Shown here one piece after another: positions 13,403 through 25,100 of a DNA stretch of 64,000 bases. The translations under genes and the position numbers were made by a program. The stretch spans positions 3,844,001-3,908,000 of the forward strand of contig NZ_CP038853.1 of assembly GCF_004792415.1 (NCBI RefSeq), in the 5' to 3' direction. This DNA is from Pantoea vagans. GTDB lineage: Bacteria; Pseudomonadota; Gammaproteobacteria; Enterobacterales; Enterobacteriaceae. The first letter of the stretch is position 1. Each line of letters starts with the position of its first letter. Below the pieces are notes generated by a model, which made no database searches, was not told the DNA's origin, and saw only the letters and a list, made by a program, of their open reading frames with translations.

Positions 13403-13993
13403 TTACTGCTGGAAATTTATACCGATGTTGCTAATTCCCGCTTCACGCAGGTCAGATCGCAGGCCTTTAATCAATTCAAGGTCGCGCTCTTCACACTCCG
13501 CCAGCAGACGGAAAATCTCCCACTGGAGGTCCCACTCATCGATGATAGCCGGGTTTTCACGCAGCTCTTCATCGGTCATTTCGCGTCCAGCCTGGGTCAT
13601 CTCCAGCATAGCGACAGTGGTAATTGAGGTCTCGCTGACTTCAATAGCATGCTCAAGCGTTTCGCCGCTCAGCTGCGCATGGACGACTTCGCTTAATGCC
13701 ACACAGGCATCGATAGCCGGATAAACGCCGTAAACCTCAAATGCATCGCCATCAGGAATGGCGGCTTCGAGTTTTTCCAGCTGGCTGTCGAAGTTAATCT
13801 TCGCATCTTTAACCGTCAGGTTTTCCCAGATTAGATCAAGAATCCGGCGATAGAGTGCCGGATCGGCAAATTCAGTCTGCTCGCAGAATGCGCGATAGTT
13901 GGGATACATGCGTTCGCACAGGCAGGCCATAAAAGTCAGGTGCTGCCAGCTTTCCAGCTTCGCCAGACGCAGATGAACGGGGTTCTGTAACAT
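13403..13993 (-). CDS. yjaG: DUF416 family protein YjaG
   Basis: 196 residues from MLQNPVHLRLAKLESWQH, the E. coli length. An open extension of 19 codons upstream is ignored because the internal ATG matches the family start. The protein looks soluble and helical, rich in Glu and Leu, with no signal peptide or membrane segment. Its position between nfi and hupA is conserved in enterobacteria. No biochemical function is known for DUF416. The conserved core includes MACLCERMYPNY (about residues 22-33) and DACVALSE (about 97-104). Confidence 0.92.
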   Translation of the reverse strand: MLQNPVHLRLAKLESWQHLTFMACLCERMYPNYRAFCEQTEFADPALYRRILDLIWENLTVKDAKINFDSQLEKLEAAIPDGDAFEVYGVYPAIDACVALSEVVHAQLSGETLEHAIEVSETSITTVAMLEMTQAGREMTDEELRENPAIIDEWDLQWEIFRLLAECEERDLELIKGLRSDLREAGISNIGINFQQ

Positions 13994-14056
13994 AAAGGTG
14001 GCTCTTATTCGTTTCTCTGGCCGCAGTGTAACTGCAAAACCGCAGCACAAACAGTG

Positions 14057-14725
14057 TTAAAGCGCGTTTTGCCAGCGCTGGAAAGCGGTTCGGTTAGAGG
14101 CAACCGCATCGGCCCAGCGGGTGGGTTCCGGCAACCGGTAACCGCGCGTACAGTTTTCGACCCACTGCAGCGCCGTATCCAGGCTGACACGATGACCGGT
14201 GGCGACAAACAGCGGATTACAACGCAGCTTGCTGCGCCATACCCAGCCTATCTGCTCACCTTTGTCGATCAGCGGCTGACGGCTGCCAGGCTGCGCATCC
14301 AGATCGTCAAAACGACCGCAGAGACGGCTTTTCGCAACGCCAATAGTGGGCACATCGACCAACAGGCCAAAATGCGATGCAACGCCCAGTCGTCTTGGAT
14401 GCGAAATACCGTGTCCATCCACAAACAGCAGATCAGGCTTTTGCTCCAGCATCTGCCAGGCAGCCATCAGCGCCGGATATTCACGGAAGGAGAGAAAGCC
14501 CGGAATATAGGGCATGGTGGTCTCAACGCGCGCGATGCGATGCTCCACCAGCGTTAACGAAGGATATTCCAGTATCACCATCGCCGCCCGCGTGATGGTG
14601 CCGTCCTGCTCAAATCCAACGTCTGCCCCGCCAATAAAGCGGGGCGGCAGCACGTCAAAGTCATCTTCACGCACCACGTCAGCGGCGCGTTGTAACTGCT
14701 CAGCGCGAAGTGCGGCAATGTCCAT
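14057..14725 (-). CDS. nfi: Endonuclease V (deoxyinosine 3'-endonuclease)
   Basis: Cuts DNA one nucleotide 3' of deoxyinosine and other damaged bases, starting repair of deaminated adenine. 222 residues against 223 in E. coli. Key motifs are GADVGFE (metal-binding Asp, about residues 33-39), [11 protein letters not shown] (about 75-85, with the wedge residues) and [13 protein letters not shown] (about 105-117, with the catalytic Asp). It starts 2 bp after hemE ends, so it should be translated from the hemE transcript, as in E. coli. Confidence 0.96.
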   Translation of the reverse strand: MDIAALRAEQLQRAADVVREDDFDVLPPRFIGGADVGFEQDGTITRAAMVILEYPSLTLVEHRIARVETTMPYIPGFLSFREYPALMAAWQMLEQKPDLLFVDGHGISHPRRLGVASHFGLLVDVPTIGVAKSRLCGRFDDLDAQPGSRQPLIDKGEQIGWVWRSKLRCNPLFVATGHRVSLDTALQWVENCTRGYRLPEPTRWADAVASNRTAFQRWQNAL

Positions 14726-14727
14726 GA

Positions 14728-15795
14728 TTACTCCTGATGCCAGGGACGTGATAAACGATGCACAGCGTCAACAAAGACACCGGCATTTTCGGGCGGAACA
14801 TCCTGATGAATGCCGTGCCCCAGATTAAAGACGTGACCGGTGCCTGAGCCAAAACGCTCCAGAATACCGGCCACCTCCTGTTCGATACGTTCAGGTGCCG
14901 CATAGAGCATAGAGGGATCCATGTTGCCCTGCAGCGCAACTTTGTCGCCTACGCGACGGCGCGCATCATCAATATCGGTGGTCCAGTCGAGACCCAGCGC
15001 ATCACAACCGGTGGCTGCCATCGCTTCCAGCCACTGTCCGCCGCCTTTGGTAAAGAGCGTCACCGGCACGCGGCGGCCGTCGTTTTCACGCAGCAGGCCA
15101 TCGACAATCTTGTGCATGTAGTGCAGGGAGAATTCGCGATAGTCACGACCGGTCAGCACGCCGCCCCAGGTATCAAAGACCATGACGGACTGCGCACCGG
15201 CGCGGATCTGAGCGTTGAGATAGAGGATGACGCTGTCGGCCAGCTTATCCAGCATCGCGTGCAGCGTCGCCGGATCGGCATACATCATCTTCTTAATTTT
15301 GGTAAACGCCTTGCTGCTGCCGCCTTCCACCATGTAGGTGGCCAGCGTCCACGGGCTGCCGGAGAAGCCAATCAGCGGCAGATCGCCATTCAGGTTTTTA
15401 CGGATGGTGCGGACCGCATTCATCACATAGCCCAGCTCCATTTCAGGATCGGGCACCGGCAAACGCTCAACGTCGGCGCGACAGGTCACAGGGTTAGAGA
15501 AACGCGGGCCTTCGCCCGTTTCAAAATAGAGACCCAGTCCCATCGCATCCGGAATGGTCAGGATGTCACTGAAGAGGATGGCGGCATCCAGCGGATAACG
15601 GCGCAGCGGCTGAAGGGTCACTTCGCAGGCCAGCTCGGCGTTTTTACACAGCGACATAAAGTCACCCGCCTGGGCGCGTGTCGCTTTGTACTCCGGCAAA
15701 TAGCGCCCGGCTTGTCGCATCATCCATACCGGCGTGACATCGACCGGCTGACGTAACAGGGCACGCAAATAACGATCGTTCTTCAGTTCACTCAT
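14728..15795 (-). CDS. hemE: Uroporphyrinogen decarboxylase
   Basis: Removes four carboxyl groups from uroporphyrinogen III to give coproporphyrinogen III in heme synthesis; cofactor-free cytoplasmic enzyme. 355 residues against 354 in E. coli. The signature [15 protein letters not shown] (about 21-35) holds the substrate-binding Arg residues, and the second signature [16 protein letters not shown] lies around 145-160. It is downstream of nudC with a 40-bp gap and followed immediately by nfi, the standard enterobacterial order. Confidence 0.98.
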   Translation of the reverse strand: MSELKNDRYLRALLRQPVDVTPVWMMRQAGRYLPEYKATRAQAGDFMSLCKNAELACEVTLQPLRRYPLDAAILFSDILTIPDAMGLGLYFETGEGPRFSNPVTCRADVERLPVPDPEMELGYVMNAVRTIRKNLNGDLPLIGFSGSPWTLATYMVEGGSSKAFTKIKKMMYADPATLHAMLDKLADSVILYLNAQIRAGAQSVMVFDTWGGVLTGRDYREFSLHYMHKIVDGLLRENDGRRVPVTLFTKGGGQWLEAMAATGCDALGLDWTTDIDDARRRVGDKVALQGNMDPSMLYAAPERIEQEVAGILERFGSGTGHVFNLGHGIHQDVPPENAGVFVDAVHRLSRPWHQE

Positions 15796-15835
15796 CTCAA
15801 CACTCTCTCAATAACAGGCGTGTAGTGTAGCACTT

Positions 15836-16606
15836 TCACGCTTCGGCGCGGCACAGGGCGACGGTATCTTCAATCAGGCGGCGTGCCACGGTGCCTGGCG
15901 GTGGCAGCAAAGGCAGCGCATCAAAACGGAACCAGGCAGCATCCAGCAGCTCTTTGCCGTCGTGTTGCAGATCACCACTGTCATACTCCGCCATAAAAGC
16001 GGTCATCAGCGATTGCGGGAAAGGCCACGGCTGGGAGGTCACGTAACGGACGTTTTTGACGCGGATATTGCTCTCTTCCATCACTTCCCGGGCAACGGCC
16101 TGCTCCAGCGTCTCGCCGACCTCCACAAAACCGGCCAGCACGGTGTAGACCTTGTTGCGATGGCGGGCATGATTCGCCAGCAGGATTTCATCTCCGCGAC
16201 GGATAGCCACAATGATGCAGGGCGCGATCTGCGGATAGTAACGCTCACGGCAATGGCTGCAGAGACAGGCAAATTCATGTTTGCTGTGGTGCATCTCATG
16301 GCCGCAATAGCCGCACCAGCGATGAGAACGGTAGAACTCCGCCAGCTGTACACCGCGACCCACCAGCTGAAACAGCTCCACATCCTGATCGATCAGCTGT
16401 CGCACGGAGAACATATCGGAAGAACGCGGCTCACAAATCAGCCAGACTTTTTCGCCCTGCCATTCACCAATGGTCCGGGCCTTACTGCCGGTTAAACCAA
16501 ATTTTTCGGCGTTTCCGTGGGGTAAATCACCTTGTGGCAACCAAAGTTTCTGTTCATGGCTGACAATCCACCATCCAGCGTCTACGCTTGAGATTTCGAA
16601 TTGCAT
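15836..16606 (-). CDS. nudC: NAD-capped RNA hydrolase / NADH pyrophosphatase NudC
   Basis: Nudix hydrolase that removes NAD caps from RNA and cleaves NADH to NMNH and AMP. 256 residues. The zinc ribbon is visible as CGYCG (about 98-102) and CLCSHC (about 113-118). The Nudix box [20 protein letters not shown] (about 158-177) contains the catalytic glutamates, and the downstream SQPWPFPQS motif typical of NADH pyrophosphatases is present. Divergent from rsd; hemE and nfi follow. Confidence 0.96.
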   Translation of the reverse strand: MQFEISSVDAGWWIVSHEQKLWLPQGDLPHGNAEKFGLTGSKARTIGEWQGEKVWLICEPRSSDMFSVRQLIDQDVELFQLVGRGVQLAEFYRSHRWCGYCGHEMHHSKHEFACLCSHCRERYYPQIAPCIIVAIRRGDEILLANHARHRNKVYTVLAGFVEVGETLEQAVAREVMEESNIRVKNVRYVTSQPWPFPQSLMTAFMAEYDSGDLQHDGKELLDAAWFRFDALPLLPPPGTVARRLIEDTVALCRAEA

Positions 16607-16695
16607 TTATTTCGTCATCCTTAGCGTCAACCCGCACGCTGAAGCCCTGATGTTAAGTGTGTAGATAAACAACTATAACTCACATGGAGTTAGAT

Positions 16696-17202
16696 ATGCT
16701 TAACCAGTTAGACGTCCTGGCTGAACGCGTAGGTGGCAGTAATGAACTGGTCGATTCGTGGCTTGAAGCACGCCGCCAGCTACTGGTGACCTATTATCAC
16801 CTGGTCGGTCTTAAACCTAAAAAAGAGGCGCTGACGCGTCTTGACGAGCAGGCGCTCGACAACTTCTGTCACGGCCTGGTCGACTATCTTTCTGCCGGTC
16901 ACTTCAGTATCTATGAGCGCGTAATCAGCGAAATGAGTGGCGACAGCCCGATGATCGCTGCCGCGCAGATCTACCCTCCGCTGGAAGCGAATACTGAGCG
17001 TCTGATGCAGCTGTATGACGGTCACCTGCAGCAGGCGATTGACGATGAAAACTGCATGACCTTCCAGCAGGCACTCTCCGAAGTGGGCGAAGTGCTGGAA
17101 TCACGCTTTACGCTGGAAGATAAGCTGATCCAGCTGGCCTGGGATAACCAGCTTGCTACGCCGCCAGTGGCGAATGACAGCCATATCGCGCGTCCGGCTT
17201 GA
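16696..17202 (+). CDS. rsd: Anti-sigma-70 factor Rsd
   Basis: Binds region 4 of sigma-70 in stationary phase and favours use of alternative sigma factors. The start MLNQLDVLAERVGGSNE gives 168 residues (E. coli 158); the upstream in-frame ATG at 16684 is less likely because the E. coli protein begins MLNQLD. Conserved FCHGLVDYLSAGHFSIYERV (about 60-79) is typical. The C-terminus is somewhat longer than in E. coli and not obviously conserved. It is divergent from nudC and ends at its own terminator before the TPP riboswitch. Confidence 0.94.
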   Translation: MLNQLDVLAERVGGSNELVDSWLEARRQLLVTYYHLVGLKPKKEALTRLDEQALDNFCHGLVDYLSAGHFSIYERVISEMSGDSPMIAAAQIYPPLEANTERLMQLYDGHLQQAIDDENCMTFQQALSEVGEVLESRFTLEDKLIQLAWDNQLATPPVANDSHIARPA

Positions 17203-17216
17203 TGGTCAACAAGGGC

Positions 17217-17247
17217 AAAGGGCTTGAGATTATCCCGTAGCCCTTTT
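17217..17247 (+). terminator. Terminator of rsd
   Basis: AAAGGGCT (17217-17224) pairs with AGCCCTTT (17239-17246), the second arm ending in a short T-run. Confidence 0.83.
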
Positions 17248-17350
17248 ATGCTGAACAGGTTCTGAGGAGTACTCTCCAAAGAACCTTTTTTATTTGTGCG
17301 TTGAAATGTAAGGTTTTTACGCCCGGGTCTTTTATCAGACACCCGCGTAG

Positions 17351-19465
<2,115 letters not shown>

Positions 19466-19467
19466 GG

Positions 19468-20094
19468 ATGCCCGCATTTCCCGCTACCACCCCACGCCTG
19501 GGGCTTTATCCGGTGGTTGATAGCCCCGAGTGGATTGAACGCCTGCTAGAGATGGGCGTTCGCACGCTGCAGCTGCGCATCAAAGATCAGCCTGACGAGT
19601 TCGCCGAACCCGCTATTGCTCAGGCAATTGCGTTGGGCAAACGCTATGACGCGCGCCTGTTTATTAATGACTACTGGCAGCTGGCGATTAAGCATCAGGC
19701 TTATGGCGTACATCTGGGTCAGGAGGATCTGGATGTCGCCGATCTTGCCCGCATTCATCAGGCCGGGTTACGACTGGGACTCTCTACCCACGACGATGCG
19801 GAACTGGATCGCGCACTGGCAATCCAGCCCTCTTACATCGCACTTGGGCATATTTTCCCGACGCAGACCAAAGAGATGCCTTCTGCACCGCAGGGCATTG
19901 CACAGCTGAAGCGGCACCTGACACGTCTGTCGCATATTCCCACCGTGGCGATTGGCGGTATCTCAATTGCACGGGCACCTGAGGTGCTGGCCACCGGCGT
20001 CGGCAGCATTGCGGTGGTGAGTGCGATTACTCAGGCAGATGACTGGCGTGCAGCAACGCGCACCCTTCTGGCGCTGGCAGGACCAGGCGATTAA
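19468..20094 (+). CDS. thiE: Thiamine phosphate synthase ThiE
   Basis: Couples the pyrimidine pyrophosphate and the thiazole phosphate to thiamine phosphate; a TIM barrel. 208 residues against 211 in E. coli. Motifs: LQLRIKD (about 31-37), FINDYWQLA (about 66-74), [20 protein letters not shown] and VAIGGIS, which form the phosphate and pyrophosphate pockets. GGAGGAGTAAGG at the end of thiC is its ribosome binding site. In E. coli thiF, thiS, thiG and thiH follow with overlaps; here only about 190 non-coding bp and a terminator follow. Confidence 0.96.
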   Translation: MPAFPATTPRLGLYPVVDSPEWIERLLEMGVRTLQLRIKDQPDEFAEPAIAQAIALGKRYDARLFINDYWQLAIKHQAYGVHLGQEDLDVADLARIHQAGLRLGLSTHDDAELDRALAIQPSYIALGHIFPTQTKEMPSAPQGIAQLKRHLTRLSHIPTVAIGGISIARAPEVLATGVGSIAVVSAITQADDWRAATRTLLALAGPGD

Positions 20095-20204
20095 GCATTT
20101 ATGGAACCTGCCGCGCATATTGGCTGCAAAATCGGTAACGTCAGCGTTCTTCCGGGAAAGTGCCGCTCAAAGGTGCATGTTGCCGCTGGCGTGCTGTGAT
20201 CCAA

Positions 20205-20236
20205 AACCTTAACGTGGCATCCGTCAGGTTAAGGTT
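20205..20236. repeat. Inverted repeat downstream of thiE
   Basis: AACCTTAAC (20205-20213) and GTTAAGGTT (20228-20236) form a 9-bp stem with a 14-nt loop just before the terminator. Its role is unknown; it may be part of a two-hairpin 3' end. The rest of 20095-20244 holds only a 32-codon open frame (20101-20199) with no recognised family. Confidence 0.5.
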
Positions 20237-20244
20237 ATCTGACC

Positions 20245-20284
20245 AGGGCCGGTTCCCTCCTCTTGCCGGCCCTGCTTCTTCTTT
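20245..20284 (+). terminator. Terminator of thiCE
   Basis: AGGGCCGG (20245-20252) pairs with CCGGCCCT (20266-20273), followed by the T-rich CTTCTTCTTTTC. It separates thiE from the convergent MocR gene. Confidence 0.83.
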
Positions 20285-20287
20285 TCG

Positions 20288-21742
20288 CTATGCGGGAGTC
20301 GAGGCTGAAGTCTGCGTCTCATGCTGGCACGAGAGCATGGCACGTTCGACGGCCGCACCCACCAGCGCCAGCGCCTGCTCAGTCTGCTCGTTGATCGGCA
20401 GCCCGTAGTTTAAACGCAGACAGTTACGATATTTACCCGACGCTGAAAACAGTGAGCCTACAGCAATCTGAATTTTTGACTCGCGCAGTTCGCGGTTAAG
20501 CCGGACCGCATCAAACGCTTCGGGAAGTTCTATCCACATCAGAAAGCCGCCCTGAGGACGGGAAACGCAGATGCCGCAGGGAAAATAGTGGCGTACCCAG
20601 CAGCTAAAGGTTTCATAGTTGCGATGGTAGAGTTGCCGCATCCGGCGCAGATGAGGCTGATAATGACCCTGGCGGATAAACTCGGAAACCGCATGCTGAG
20701 GCTGCGTAGCGGTGGAGCCGGTGACGATATATTTCATGTGCAGCACGCGGTCACGATAGCGGCCTGGTGCAACCCAGCCAACGCGCAAACCTGGCGCCAG
20801 CGTTTTCGAAAAGGAGCTGCACAGCAGCACCCGGCCATCGAGATCCAGCGCTTTAATGGTGGTCGGGCGCGGATATTCCCAGGCTAACTCACCATAGACA
20901 TCATCTTCAATCACCGCCGCATCAAACCGCTGCGCCAGCGCCAGTAAAGCCCGCTTACGCGGCTCAGGCATGATAAATCCCAGCGGGTTATTGCAGTTTG
21001 GCACGACAACGACGGCTTTGATCGGCCATTGATCAAAGGCCAGCTCCAGCGCTTCCAGACTGATGCCGGTGACTGCATCGGTCGGGATCTCAATGGCACG
21101 AATGCCAAAGCCGCGCAGGGTTTGCATAATGCCGTGAAACGACGGTGATTCAACAGCAATGATATCGCCCGGCTCGCAGACTGCACGTACGGCGACCGAT
21201 AACGCTTCGTGGCAGCCGGTCGTAATGACAATGTCATCGGCCGTGAGCTGACAGCCGCTGTCTATCGCCAGCCGTGCAACCTGTTGCCGCAGCGCGAGCA
21301 CACCATAAAGGTTGTCATAATTCAGTAGCGCCATGTCCTGCTTCTGCGCCTGGCGGCTGAAAGCTTTCCACAGTGGCTTAAGCGTCGGCTGGGTCAAATC
21401 GGGCATGCCACTGCCCAGCTGCAACACATCATCTTCCAGACGGCCGTTAATCAGTTCCAGCACCGCGTCCCACTGTGTCACCTCAACCGGCCGCTGTGCG
21501 GGACGGGTCAGCGCAGGGATCGGCGGCGTTGCTTTGCGTGACGCCACAAAATAGCCGGAGCGCGACTGTGGCGTAATCATCTGCTTCTCTTCCAGCAGAT
21601 GATAAGCCTGCTGCACGGTACTGATACTGACGCCATGCTCGGTACTCAGACTGCGTACTGAAGGCAGGCGCTCACCGCTGCGATATAAGCCTTGTTCGAT
21701 ACGCTGAGCCAGCAGCGTAGCCAGATGTTCATAGCGGGTCAT
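20288..21742 (-). CDS. MocR/GabR-type PLP-dependent transcription regulator
   Basis: 484 residues: an N-terminal GntR-type winged helix (about 1-70, with LPSVRSLSTEHGVS and STVQQAYHLLEE), a linker, then a fold-type-I aminotransferase-like domain. PLP-binding residues are visible: NCNNPLG (about 249-255), IEDDVYGE (Asp280, Tyr283) and SSFSKTL with the Schiff-base lysine at 313. Such proteins sense amino acids or vitamins as PLP adducts rather than transaminate. The overall type resembles E. coli YdcR, but the target is unknown. It takes the place where thiFSGH would be expected and is divergent from the DUF1127 gene, which is a plausible target. Confidence 0.88.
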   Translation of the reverse strand: MTRYEHLATLLAQRIEQGLYRSGERLPSVRSLSTEHGVSISTVQQAYHLLEEKQMITPQSRSGYFVASRKATPPIPALTRPAQRPVEVTQWDAVLELINGRLEDDVLQLGSGMPDLTQPTLKPLWKAFSRQAQKQDMALLNYDNLYGVLALRQQVARLAIDSGCQLTADDIVITTGCHEALSVAVRAVCEPGDIIAVESPSFHGIMQTLRGFGIRAIEIPTDAVTGISLEALELAFDQWPIKAVVVVPNCNNPLGFIMPEPRKRALLALAQRFDAAVIEDDVYGELAWEYPRPTTIKALDLDGRVLLCSSFSKTLAPGLRVGWVAPGRYRDRVLHMKYIVTGSTATQPQHAVSEFIRQGHYQPHLRRMRQLYHRNYETFSCWVRHYFPCGICVSRPQGGFLMWIELPEAFDAVRLNRELRESKIQIAVGSLFSASGKYRNCLRLNYGLPINEQTEQALALVGAAVERAMLSCQHETQTSASTPA

Positions 21743-21824
21743 TGTATCTCCAGAGGCTCAGAGGCTGAGCAGTAACCAGTACAGTTCCGTCTCTTTTTTA
21801 CCATTCAGATCGTCCTGACGGCAA

Positions 21825-21869
21825 TCTGTATGTTAAATAAAAGTGATTTTTGCGTCTGTATCATACAGA
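21825..21869. promoter_or_regulatory. Candidate operator of the MocR-type regulator
   Basis: The intergenic region between the divergent MocR and DUF1127 genes has a perfect 15-bp palindrome, TCTGTAT-C-ATACAGA (21855-21869). A further half-site TCTGTAT in the same orientation lies exactly 30 bp to the left (21825-21831), about three helical turns. It is not a LexA box because the CTGT-ACAG spacing is 5 rather than 8. Assignment to this regulator is inferred from position only. Confidence 0.5.
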
Positions 21870-21888
21870 GTAATCCACTGAAAATGGT

Positions 21889-21908
21889 CCTCAGACACTT
21901 CACTGAGG
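21889..21908 (+). promoter_or_regulatory. Hairpin covering the ribosome binding site of the DUF1127 gene
   Basis: CCTCAG (21889-21894) pairs with CTGAGG (21903-21908) across an 8-nt loop. The second arm contains the only Shine-Dalgarno-like sequence, GAGG, 8 nt before the ATG at 21917, so the hairpin would hide it. Confidence 0.4.
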
Positions 21909-21916
21909 GCACTATC

Positions 21917-22099
21917 ATGGGATATGACGAGAATCGCGCAGCTAAACCGTTTACAGGCACGCCTTACCACCTGGTTCGCTATCTGTGGCGCAGTTACAAA
22001 CGCTGGCAGCTGCGGCGTGAGACACGCCTCATCCTGTCGAAGTTAAGCGACAGTCAGCTGAAAGATATTGGTATCAGCCGTAGTGACTGGAATGGCTGA
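21917..22099 (+). CDS. Small DUF1127 (YjiS-like) protein
   Basis: 60 residues from MGYDENRAAKPFTG; the frame is open further upstream, but only this ATG has a Shine-Dalgarno-like GAGG and leaves the operator region free. The C-terminal half has the DUF1127 signature LSKLSDSQLKDIGISRSDW, preceded by a strongly basic helix WRSYKRWQLRRETR. Members of this family are small proteins; some have been linked to RNA binding and to phosphate or carbon metabolism in alphaproteobacteria, but no function can be given here. It is divergent from the MocR gene and convergent with rpoC through a shared terminator. Confidence 0.85.
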   Translation: MGYDENRAAKPFTGTPYHLVRYLWRSYKRWQLRRETRLILSKLSDSQLKDIGISRSDWNG

Positions 22100-22108
22100 A
22101 TCTGAGAC

Positions 22109-22138
22109 AAAAAAAAACCCTGCCGAGGCAGGGTTTTT
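22109..22138. terminator. Bidirectional terminator between the DUF1127 gene and rpoC
   Basis: CCCTGC (22118-22123), loop CGAG, GCAGGG (22128-22133), with an A-run on the left (22109-22117) and a T-run on the right (22134-22138), so it works for rpoC on the minus strand and the DUF1127 gene on the plus strand. Confidence 0.92.
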
Positions 22139-22154
22139 ATCAGGCAAAGGACGA

Positions 22155-25100
22155 TTAATCGTCTTTGTTGCCGCCGAGACCGGCGTTCAACAGTTCAGCC
22201 AGGCTGGCTGAGGCTTCATCCGCAGTCACCTGCGGTGCAACCGGAACTTCACCTGCCGCTTTGCGGCGCATACGATCCTGATGGTACGCATAACCGGTAC
22301 CGGCCGGGATCAGACGACCCACGATCACGTTCTCTTTCAGGCCGCGCAGTTCGTCACGCTTGCCTGCTACTGCTGCTTCGGTCAGGACACGTGTGGTCTC
22401 CTGGAACGAGGCTGCAGAGATGAACGATTCGGTAGCCAGTGACGCTTTGGTAATACCCAGCAGGTCACGCATGAAGGTTGCGCCGACTTTTCCGTTCGCT
22501 TCCAGATCACGGTTAGAGATCTTGATGCGAGAGAATTCAGCCTGCTCACCTTCCAGGAAGTCTGCACTTCCTGCGCTCACGATGGTTGCTTTACGCAGCA
22601 TCTGACGAACGATGACTTCAATGTGCTTATCGTTAATCTTAACGCCCTGCAGACGGTAAACTTCCTGCACTTCGTTAGTGATGTAACGGGTCACCGCATG
22701 CACGCCACGCAAGCGCAGGATGTCATGTGGAGACTCTGGGCCATCGGAAACCACGTCACCGCGCTCAACACGTTCACCTTCGAACACGTTCAGCTGACGC
22801 CATTTCGGAATCATCTCTTCGTATGGCTCACTGCCATCCAGCGGAGTAATGACCAGACGACGCTTACCTTTGGTCTCTTTACCGAAGGAGATGATGCCGC
22901 TGATCTCCGCCAGAATAGCTGGCTCTTTCGGACGACGCGCTTCGAACAGGTCAGCAACGCGTGGCAGACCACCGGTAATATCCTTGGTACCACCAGATTC
23001 CTGCGGAACACGCGCTAACGTGTCACCGGCACTGATCTTAACGCCATCTTCCAGCTGAACAATCGCTTTACCTGGCAGGAAGTACTGAGCCGGCATGTCG
23101 GTGCCCGGGATCAGAACGTCGTTGCCGTTGGCATCAACAATTTTCAGCGCAGGACGCAGATCTTTACCGCCTGCAGTACGCTCAGCACTGTCCAGAACCA
23201 CCAGCGAAGACAGACCGGTTAAGTCATCTGTCTGACGGGTAATCGTCTGGCCATCAACCATATCCGTGAAGCGAATGAAACCGCCCACTTCGGTGATGAC
23301 TGGCATGGTATGCGGATCCCAGTTTGCGACGGTTTCGCCCGCTGCAACCTGCTCACCATCACCTTTCGCCATGGTAGAACCGTAAGGAACTTTATAGCTC
23401 TCTTTGGTACGACCAAATTCGTCGATCATTTTCAGTTCAACGTTACGTGAGGTGATCACCAGCTTGCCTGCCGAGTTCGTTACCGACTTGGCGTTGGTCA
23501 GCTTGATGGTACCTTTGTTCTTCACCTGAATGCTGGATTCAGCAGCCGCACGTGATGCCGCACCACCGATGTGGAACGTACGCATCGTCAGCTGTGTACC
23601 TGGCTCACCGATGGACTGTGCCGCGATAACACCGATCGCTTCACCTTTGTTGATGATGTGACCACGTGCCAGGTCGCGACCGTAGCAATGCGCACACACA
23701 CCAAAGTCGGTTTCACAACCTACTACCGAGCGGACTTTCAGGCTGTCGACTGAGTTCAGTTCCAGCACGTCACACCAGTGCTCATCGAGCAGCGTGTTGC
23801 GTGGGACCAGAATATCAGCAGTACCCGGCTTCAGAACGTCTTCAGCAGTCACACGACCCAGTACACGTTCACGCAGTGGCTCTTTAACGTCGCCACCTTC
23901 GATGACAGGCGTCATCATGATGCCTTCGTGTGTACCACAGTCATCTTCGGTAACCACCAGATCCTGAGCAACGTCAACCAGACGACGCGTCAGATAACCG
24001 GAGTTCGCTGTTTTCAGTGCGGTATCCGCAAGACCTTTACGTGCACCGTGGGTTGAGATGAAGTACTGAAGTACGTTCAACCCTTCACGGAAGTTCGCCG
24101 TGATTGGTGTTTCGATGATGGAGCCATCTGGCTTCGCCATCAGACCACGCATACCGGCCAGCTGACGAATCTGTGCAGCAGAACCACGCGCACCGGAGTC
24201 AGCCATCATAAAGATGCTGTTAAAGGAAACCTGGCGCTCTTCTTCGCCGTCACGGTTAATGACGACTTCGGTAGAGAGGTTTTCCATCATCGCCTTGGCA
24301 ACACGTTCGTTGGCTGCGGCCCAGATATCGATGACTTTGTTATAACGCTCGCCTGCAGTTACCAGACCAGACTGGAACTGCTCCTGGATCTCAGCCACTT
24401 CCGCTTCCGCTTCGGTGATGATTTCCACTTTCTTCTCTGGAATAACCATGTCGTCGATGCCGACTGACGCGCCTGAACGGGCAGCGTAAGCGAAACCGGT
24501 GTACATGGTCTGGTCAGCAAAGATAACGGTCGGCTTCAGGCCCAGAATGCGGTAACAGGTGTTCAGCATTTTGGAGATAGCTTTTTTGCCCAGCGCCTGG
24601 TTAACGATGGAGAAAGGCAGACCTTTTGGCACGATCATCCACAGGATGGCACGGCCAATCGTGGTATCGATGATGCTGGTTTTAGCAACCCACTCATCCT
24701 GCTCATTCTTCTCGTGTTCGGTGATACGCACCTTAACGCGAGCATGCAGAGAGGCGAGGCCGGCGCGATAAATACGCTCAGCTTCTTTCGGGCCAGTCAG
24801 CACCATGCCTTCGCCTTTGGCGTTAACACAGTCACGGGTCATGTAATACAGACCCAGTACAACGTCCTGAGATGGAACGATGATTGGCTCGCCGTTCGCA
24901 GGTGACAGGATGTTGTTGGTCGACATCATCAGCGCACGCGCTTCCAGCTGGGCTTCCAGCGTCAGCGGTACGTGAACAGCCATCTGGTCACCATCGAAGT
25001 CGGCGTTATAAGCCGCACAAACCAGCGGGTGCAGCTGGATCGCTTTACCTTCAATCAGAACCGGTTCAAAGGCCTGAATACCCAGACGGTGCAGCGTAGG

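Noticed and set aside
21855..21869. LexA (SOS) box reading of the TCTGTATCATACAGA palindrome
   Set aside because: LexA needs CTGT-N8-ACAG; here the spacing is 5.
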